NCBI RefSeq assembly: GCF_030445035.2
Contig: NC_080673.1
Coordinates: 39,366,365-39,430,364, forward strand
Source: Dasypus novemcinctus
Lineage: Eukaryota; Chordata; Mammalia; Cingulata; Dasypodidae
Length of the DNA: 64,000 bases
Direction: 5' to 3'
The translations under genes and the position numbers were made by a program. Every line of letters starts with the position of its first letter. The first letter of the stretch is position 1. Under the pieces are notes generated by a model, which was not told the DNA's origin, searched no databases, and worked only from the letters and a program-made list of their open reading frames with translations. Below, one piece after another: positions 56,263 to 64,000 of this stretch.

Positions 56263-59200
56263 TTCCAGTACAATGTTGAATAATAGTAGTGAGTGGACAT
56301 CCTTGTCTTCTTCCTGATCTTAGAGGGAAAGCTTTTATTCTTTCACCGTTAAGTAGGATGTTAGTTGTGGGATTTTTATATATGCCCTTTGTCATGTTGA
56401 GGAAGATTCCTTCTGTTCCTAGTGTTCTATGTGTTTTTATCAAGAAAGTGTGCTGTATTTTGTCAAATGTCTTTTCTGTATCAATTGAGATGCTTTTGTG
56501 GGTTTTTCCCCCTTCATTTTGCTAATGCAATGTATTACATTAATTAATTGCCATATGTTGAATCAACCTTATATACCAGGGATAAATCCCACTTGATCGT
56601 GTTGTATAATTCTTTTAATATGCTGTTGGATTCAGTTTGGTAGTACTTTTTGAGGATTTTTGCTTACATACTCATAAGAGAGTCTGTAGTTTCCTTTTCT
56701 TGTGACTTTGATATGAGGGTGATGTTAGCCTCATAGAATAAATGAGTGTGTTCCCTCCTCTGCAATTTTTTTGGAAGAGTTTGAACAGAGTTATAGTTAA
56801 GTCTTCTTGGAATGTTTGGTAGAATTCCCCTGTGAAGTCATCTGGTCCTGGGTTTTTCTTTGTTGGAAGATCTTTTCATTTTGTTTTATTTTTTAAACTG
56901 TTTAATTGAAGCTTATCATTCATACATGAACATACATAAACAATAAGCATATGGTAAAACTTGTGAATTTACAAAATGAGCATGCATATCATCATACAGG
57001 GCTCCCATATATCCCCCCACCACCAACACCTTGCATTGTTGTGAAACATTTTTTACCAACTATGAAAGAGTATTATCAAAATATTGCTACTAACTAGAGC
57101 CCATATCATACATTTGGTGTATCTTTCCCCCAACCCACCCAATTATTAACACCCTATATTAGTATTATGTATTTGTTATCATTCGTGAGAGAATGTTCTT
57201 ATATTTGTCCTGTTAACCACAGTTCATCGTACACCACTGGATTCCCTGTGTTATACAGTCCCATGCTTTGTACAGTCCATTCCAACTGTACATTCAGTGG
57301 CTCTTATTTTCATCACAGAGTTGTGCTGTCACCACCTCAGTCAATTTTAGAACATTTTCATTACTCCAAAAGGAAAAAATCCCATATTCCCTAATGCCCC
57401 CCCGTTGTTGTCCCTTGGAATTGATATAATATCTTCTTAACAGTGCTGTAAGATATTACAATATTACTGTTAACTATCATCTGTAAGTTATATTAGCTGT
57501 AATTTTCTGTATATCACCATACTCTTAGCACTTGTAAAAGAAGACATTCTTATATTTATAGTAATAGCCACAATCTTCATCCACCACCAAAATCACTTTA
57601 TGCATTCCTAGATAATTCTCTAGTTCCTTTTCAATTGACATTTTTATTCCCCTTTCAGTCACAATCACATTTATAAATCAGCAGTATAATACTAACTATA
57701 ATGTGTTACTATCAACTGTATTCATTTCCACACTTTTACAGTTAATCTTATTAATAATGCTGTGTACATTAAGCATTAGCTCCCATTCTCAACCCACATT
57801 CTATTTCCTAGTAATTGTGCTCTAGAATTTACTTCCACAATTCTAGAGGATAGTTATTCATCATATTTAGTTCATATTAGTGAAACCATACAATATTTGT
57901 CCTTTTGTGTCTGGCTTATTTCAAAAACAATATCCTCTAGGTTCATCATGTTGTCATATGCATCCCAATTTCATTTCTTCTTACAGATAAATGGTATTCC
58001 ACTATATGTGTATACTCATTTTGTTTATCCATTCATTGGTTGATGGACACTTGGGTTGTGTCCATTTTTTGGCAATTGTGAGTAACACTGCTATGAACAT
58101 CGGTGTGCAGATGTCTGTTCATGTCATACTTTTTAGTTCTTCTGGATATATTCCTAGTAGAGGAATTGCTGGATCATACGGCAGTTCTATATTTAGCTTC
58201 CTGAGGAACTGCCAAGCTGTCCTCCGCAGAGGCTGCACCATTTTACAATCCCACCAACAGTGAAAGAGTGTTCCTGTTTCTCCACATCCTCTCCAGCACT
58301 TAACTGTTTTTTTTAATAATGGTCATTCTATGAGGTGTTAGATGATATCTCATTGTTGTTTTGATTTGCATTTCACTAATAGCTAGTGATATGGAACATT
58401 TCTTCATGTGCTTTTTGGCCATTTGTATTTCCTCTTTGGAGAAATGTCTATTTAAATATTTTGCCCATTTTTAAATTGTATTGCTTGCTCTTATATTGTT
58501 GAGTTGTATGATCTCTTTGTACAGAATGGAAATCAAACCCTTTTCGGATATGTAGTTTCCAAATATTTCCTCCCATTGAGTGGGCTGCATTTTCACCTTC
58601 TTGATGAAGTCCTTTGAAACACAGAAGTGTTTAAGTTCGAGGAGGTCCCATTTATCCATGTTTTCTTTCATTGCTCATGCTTCAGTGTAAGATTTAAGAA
58701 TCCACCACCTACCACCAGGTCTTGAAGATGTTTCCCTACATTTTCTTCTAGGAGCTTTATGATACTTGCTTTTATGTTTAGGTCTTGGATCCACTTTGAA
58801 TTACTTTTTTATAAGATGAAAGATAGGGGTCTTTTTTCTTTCTTTTGGCTATGAATATCCAGTTCTCCCAGCACCATTCGTTGAATAGACTATTCTGCCC
58901 CAGCTGGGTGGGTTTGACAGGTGAGTCAAAAATCCCTTGGCCATAGACGTGAGGATCTGTTTTTGAAATATCAGTTTGGCTCCATTGGTTTGTGTGTCTC
59001 TCTTTATGCCATTGCCATGCTGTTTTTACCACCGTAGCTAGATAATATGATTTGAAGTCTGAAAGTAAGAGTCCTCCAACTTCACTTTTCCTTTTTAAGA
59101 TGTTTCTGGCTCTCCAGGGCCTCTTACCCTTCCAGATAAATTTGATAATTGTATTTTCCATTTGTTTTTAAAATGCAGGTGCAATTTTTATTGGGATTGC

Positions 59201-59484
59201 ATTGAATCTTTGTATTAATTTGGGTAGAATTGACATCTTAATGATATTTAGTCTTCCAATCCGTGAATATGGAGTGTCGTTCCAAATATTTAGGTCTTTT
59301 AAAATTTCTTTTAGCAATGCATTGTAGTTTTCTGAATACAAGTGCTTTACATCCTTGGCTAAGTTTATTCCTATGTATTTGTTTCTTTTAGTTGCTATTG
59401 TAAATGGAATTTTTTCCTGACTTCCTTCTCAGATTGCACATTACAATTGTATAGAAACACTGCTGATTTTTGCCTATTGATCTT

Positions 59485-59857
59485 TTTTTTTTTTTTAAAG
59501 ATTTATTTATTTATTTAATGTCCCCCCCTCCCCTGGTTGTCTGTTCTTGGTGTCTATTTGCTGCGTCTTGTTTCTTTGTCCGCTTCCGTTGTCGTCAGCG
59601 GCGCGGGAAGTGTGGGCAGCGCCATTCCTGGGCAGGCTGCTCTTTCTTTTCACGCTGGGCGACTTTCCTCACGGGCGCACTCCTTGCGCGTGGGGCTCCC
59701 CCACGCGGGGGACACCCTTGCGTGGCACGGCACTCCTTGCGCGCATCAGCACTGCGCATGGCCAGCTCCACACGGGTCAAGGAGGCCTGGGGTTTGAACC
59801 GCGGACCTCCCATATGGTAGACGGACGCCCTAACCACTGGGCCAAAGTCCGTTTCCC
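59485..59857 (-). repeat. DAS-III-like SINE with 13-bp TSD
   Basis: A complete inverted copy, T-run to head (CCACTGGGCCAAAGTCCGTT). GCCTATTGATCTT is duplicated at 59472-59484 and 59858-59870. It is among the best preserved SINEs in the window and rich in CpG, so probably young. Confidence 0.93.
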
Positions 59858-59886
59858 GCCTATTGATCTTGTATCCAGCTTTTTTT

Positions 59887-60256
59887 TTTAAGATTTATTT
59901 ATTTATTTAATTCCCCCCCCCCCCCGCCCCAGTTGTCTGTTCTCTGTGTCTATTTGTTGCGTCTTGTTTCTTTGTCCACTTCTGTTGTCGTCAGCGGCAC
60001 GGGAAGTGTGGGCGGCGCCATTCCTGGGCAGGCAGCACTTTTTTCTTTCGCGCTGGGCGGCTCTCCTTACGGGGTGCACTCCTTGCAAGTGGGGCTCCCC
60101 TACACGGGGGACGCCCCTGCATGGTGCGGCACTCCCTGCGCGCATCAGCACTGCACATGGGCCAGCTCCACACGGGTCAAGGAGGCCCAGGGTTTGAACC
60201 GTGGACCTCCCATGTGGTAGACGGACGCCCTAACCACTGGGCCAAGTCCGTTTCCC
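59887..60256 (-). repeat. DAS-III-like SINE, adjacent same-orientation copy
   Basis: A complete inverted copy directly after the previous one, with only about 29 bases between. The flanks share CAGCTTTTTT, a low-complexity duplication. It has a C-run of variable-looking length at about 59913-59925. Confidence 0.9.
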
Positions 60257-61464
60257 TCTAGCAGCTTTTTTATAGATTTTTCAAGACATTGTAGATGTAA
60301 GATCATATCATCTATGAAGAGTGCAAGTTTTACTTCTTCCTTTCCAATTTGGATGCCTTTTATTTCTTTTTCTTGCCTGGTCTAGCTAAACCTCTAGCTA
60401 CTGAACAGTTGTGACAGTGGGCATCCTTGTCTTGTTTCTGATCTCAACGGGAAGGCTTTCAGTCCTTCACCACTGAGTACTATGTTAGTTTTAGGTTTTT
60501 CATATATGGCCTTTATCATGTTGAGAAAGTTTCCTTCAATTCCTATCTTTTGTAGTATTTTTATCAAGAAAGGATGCTGTATTTTGTCAAATGCCATTTC
60601 TGCATCAATCGATATGATCATGTGTTTTTCTTTTTTGATTTATTAATGTGGTGTATTATGCCGATTGATTTTCTTGAGTTGAACCACACTTGCATGCCTA
60701 GTATAAAACCCATTTGATCTTGATGAATAATTCTTTTAATGTGTTGTTGGATCTGATTAGCAAGTATTTTATTGAGGATTTTTACATCCATATTGGGTCT
60801 GTAATTTTCTTGTTTTGTAATATCTTGGCTGGCTTTGGTATTAGGATGATACTGACTCCATAGAATAAGTTTGGTAGCATTCCTTTTTGTTCAGTTTTTT
60901 GAAAAAACTCAACAGTAAGATTGGTATTAAATCTTCTTTGACTGCTTGGTAGAACTCATCTGTGAAGCCATCTGTCTGGTCCTGGACTTTTCATTTTGGA
61001 GAGCCGTTTAATGACTGTTTCAGTCTCTTTACTTGTAATTGGTTTGTTGAGTTCTTCCATTTCTCCTAGGGTCAGTGTAAGTTGTTTGTATATTCCTAGG
61101 AATTTTTCCATTTTGTCTACATTGTCTAGTATTTTGGCATAAAGTTGTTTATAGTATCCTCTTATGATCTCTCTTATTTATGCAGGGTCAATAGTAATGC
61201 TCCTGTTTTTATCTTTCATTTCATTTATTTGCATATTCTCTCTTTTTCATAGTCAGTCTAGCTAACAGTTTGTCGATTCTGTTTATCTTCTCAAAGAACC
61301 AACTTTCGGTTTTGTTACTTCTCTCTATTGTTTTTCCATTCTCAATTTCATTTATGTCTGCTCTGGTCTTTGTTATTTCATTCCTTCTACTTGCTTTGGG
61401 ATTAGTTTGCTGTTCTTTTTCTACTTCTTCCAACTATGTAACAAGGTCATTGATTTTAGCTCTT

Positions 61465-61857
61465 TTTTATTTTTTTTATCCCTCCACCCCTGTGGCTTTT
61501 TTGCATGCTGTCTGCTCTCTGTGTACATTCACTGTGCATTCTTCTGTGTCTATATTTATTTTTTAATTTTTATTTCCCCTCCCCCCTTGCAGTTTGCTTT
61601 CCTGTCTGCTCTCTGTGTCCATTCGCTGCACACTCTTCTGTGTTTTTTTGCTTGTCTCCCTTTTTTTGTTGTGTAACCTTGCTGAGTTGGCTCTCCACAG
61701 CACCTGCAGGCCGGGCAGTGCTCTACAGCATCTGTGAGCCGTGTGGCTCTCCACAGCATGTGGGCAAGCTTACCTTCACAAGGAGGCCTGGGACACAAAC
61801 CCAGGGCCTCCCAAATGGTAGACGGGAGCCCAACTGATTGAGCCACAGCTGCTTCCC
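61465..61857 (-). repeat. DAS-related SINE (CpG-poor type)
   Basis: Inverted: a compound T/C-rich tail with a second tail-like segment near 61555-61600, then CAAGGAGGCCTGGGACACAA, then the head (GATTGAGCCACAGCTGCTTC). It resembles the subfamily at 27991-28280 rather than the DAS-III-like copies. Confidence 0.8.
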
Positions 61858-64000
61858 CCTTTCTTTTTTTTTAATGTAAGCATTGAGAGCTATAAATCTC
61901 CCTCTAAGTACTGCCTTTGCTGCATCCCATAGGTTCTTGTATGTTTTGTTCTCATTGTCATTCGTCTTGAGATATTTATTGATTTCTCTTGAAATTGCCT
62001 CTCACCCACTTTTTAAGAGTGTGTTGTTTACTCTCTCTATATATGTGAATTTTCTCTTTTTATTCCACTTGATTTCCAACTATCTTCCATTATGATCAGA
62101 GAAAGTACTTTGTATAATTTCTATCTTGTTGAATTTATTGAGATCTCCTTTGTTACCCAACATATGGTCTATCCTAGAGAAAGATCCATAAGCACTTGAA
62201 AAGAATGTATACCCTGCTGTTTTGGAGTAGAGTGTTCTGTATATGTCTATTAGGTTTAGTCCACTTATCAAATTATTCAAACTCTGTTTCTTTATTGATC
62301 ACCTGCTCAGATGCTCTATCTAACACTGAGATGATATATTGAAGTCTCCAACTATTATTGTAGAGATGTTTATTTCTCCCTTTAGTTTTGCCAGTGTTTG
62401 CTTCATGTATCTTAGGGCAGCCTGCTTAATCCTACTTAGGTACATATACATTTATGATTATTATTTCTTTCTGGTGAATCATCCCTTTTATTAATATGTA
62501 ATGTCCTTCCTTGTCTCTAAGAACAGTTTTCCTTTTAAAATTTGTATCTCTGATATAAGTATAGTTACCCCAGCTTTTTTGGGTGGGTGGGGTTACTGCA
62601 TGCATGGAATATCTTTTTGCAACCTTTCACTTTCAGTCTGTTGGTATCCTTGGATCTAAGATGAGTCTCTTTGAGACAGCATATAGATGGCTCATATTTT
62701 CTTATCCATTCTGCCAGTCTGTGTCTTTTGATTGAGGAGTTTAATCCATTAACATTAAATGTTATTTACTGTAAAGGCAGTTCTTATTTCATCCATTTTG
62801 ATCTTGGGGTTTTATTTGTCATTTTATTTTCACCACTTTTTAAAAACATTTTTAATTACTGATACAGTCATCAAATCCAGACTCTTCCAAGTGAAGTCTC
62901 TCTCTCCTGTCTTTTCTTTTCAAGGTGTAACACTCCCTTTAGTATTTCCTACAAAGCTGGCCTTTTTGTTATAAATTCTCTCAGTTTCTGTTTATCTGTG
63001 ACTATTCTACACTCCCCCTCAATTTTGAAAGATAATCTTGCGGGGTATGAAATTCTTGGCTGGCAGTTTTTCTCTTACAGTTTCTTAAATATATCATACC
63101 ACTGCCTTCTTGCCTGCATGGTTTCTGATGAGAAATCAGCACTTAATATTATTCGATATCCCTTATATATTGTGCATTACTTTTCTCTTGCTGCTCTCAA
63201 AATTCTCTCTTTGTCTTTGGCATTTGACATTCTGTTTAGTGTGTATCTCGGAGTTGGTCATTCACATTTATTTGGATGGGAGTACATTGTGCTTCTTGGA
63301 CACAGATATCTATGTGCTTCAATAGGTTAGGGACGTTTTCTACCATTATATCTTAAAATATTCCTTCTGCCCCTTTTCCCTTCTCTTCTCCTTCTGGGAC
63401 ACTCATGATGTGTATGTTTGCATGTCTCTTGCTGGCATTTAGTTTCCTGAGATCCTGTTCAATTTTTCCCATTCTTTATTTCATCTCTTTCATATGTTCA
63501 CTTTTGGAGGCCATGTCTTTAATCTCATTGATTCTTTCTTCTGCCTTCTCAAATCTGCTGATATATGCCTCCAGTGTATTTTTAATTTCACTTCTTGCAC
63601 CTTTCATTCCCATAAAGTCTGCTATTTTTCAATGTATGCTTTCAAATTCTTCATTGTGCTCACCCAGTATCTTCTTAATATCCTTAATCTGACCATCTTA
63701 TTGAATTTATTAAGGAGATTTGTTTGAACATCTGTAATTAGTTATCTCAACTCCTTTGTGTCATCTGGAGGCTTATCTTGTTCCTTTAACTGGGCCATAT
63801 TTTCCTGTTTCTTGATATGGATTGTAATTTTTTGTTGGTGTCTACCCATCTGGCTTACTAGATGTATTTATTCTTGGTGCAGTTTCTCCCTTTAGTTTAG
63901 GGCTTTTTTGTCTTTTCTCCCTTGCTGGTGTAGTAGGAGTTGAGGATGTAGTTGGTACTATAAGCTATGGAGACTGAAGCTGCCCACATTGCCCCAAGAA

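Larger units (their letters stand above)
53735..56870 (-). repeat. Antisense L1, outer copy, intron 8
   Basis: The 3' UTR (reversed) starts near 53735 and resembles 15485-16000. ORF2 C-terminal text follows on the - strand at 54851-55051 and 55135-55368 ([20 protein letters not shown]). Reverse transcriptase text runs to about 56860. It is interrupted by two SINEs at 55546-56262, with loss of a few hundred bases of the L1 at that point. Confidence 0.88.
56871..64000 (-). repeat. Antisense L1, inner copy, reaching past the window end
   Basis: The 3' UTR begins near 56875, inside the outer L1. Then come the ORF2 C-terminus (58778-59161, with GGLLLSDFKSYYLATVVKTA and NEWCWENW), reverse transcriptase (60394-60621, with [20 protein letters not shown]), and the endonuclease start near 62750. 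Beyond 62800 is ORF1-like text: reversed coiled-coil words at 63480-63830. Stops break all parts, so it is inactive. Three SINEs sit inside. Confidence 0.88.

Noticed and set aside
55664-56443. 259-codon frame on the - strand, the longest in the window
   Set aside because: It starts in a reverse transcriptase fragment of L1 and runs through two SINEs. A chance fusion of repeats, not a gene.

Overview
The window is mammalian genomic DNA, most likely from a xenarthran and probably an armadillo (Dasypus). The main evidence is a set of abundant tRNA-derived SINEs of the DAS type. Their body is CpG-rich and their tRNA-like head contains a B-box-like GGTTCAAACC core. Ordinary mammalian repeats are also present: L1, MIR, L2, MER5, MER20 and ERVL-type LTRs. 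There is no bacterial, plasmid or phage material.

One protein-coding gene is recognisable, on the + strand: RNF175 (ring finger protein 175, paralogue of RNF121). It encodes a multi-pass membrane RING-H2 protein presumed to be an E3 ubiquitin ligase. Eight coding exons lie at 11693-11758, 21662-21699, 23856-23997, 36709-36863, 40728-40835, 43073-43193, 47568-47701 and 50688-50789. Joined, they give 866 nt (288 codons plus 2 bases) with no stop or frameshift and consistent phases. As I recall human RNF175 (328 residues), the missing part is one terminal exon of about 39 residues. I did not find it, so it should lie beyond 64000. Exon 1 sits in a CpG island at about 11494-11930.

The two introns flanking exon 8, which carries the second half of the RING, look like U12-type (minor spliceosome) introns. 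Both donors read GTATCCTTT. The intron 7 acceptor is preceded by a close match to the U12 branch site. This is the clearest functional peculiarity of the gene.

Layout: 1-11.4 kb is upstream flank made mostly of repeats. It holds a ~1.7 kb unclassified retroposon, an L1 at 3.85-9.16 kb carrying later insertions, and three LTRs. 11.5-11.9 kb is promoter and exon 1. 12-50.8 kb contains introns 1-7 with exons, old repeats, DAS SINEs and several repeat-poor stretches. 50.8-64 kb is the start of intron 8, filled by antisense L1s with nested SINEs.

No previously undescribed biological system is demonstrated. The nearest candidates are the unclassified A-tailed retroposon family (301-1995, 46657-47225 and, reversed, 50950-52070), whose copies share a recognisable reading frame, and a 636-bp insertion of unknown origin with a 14-bp target-site duplication (4659-5294).
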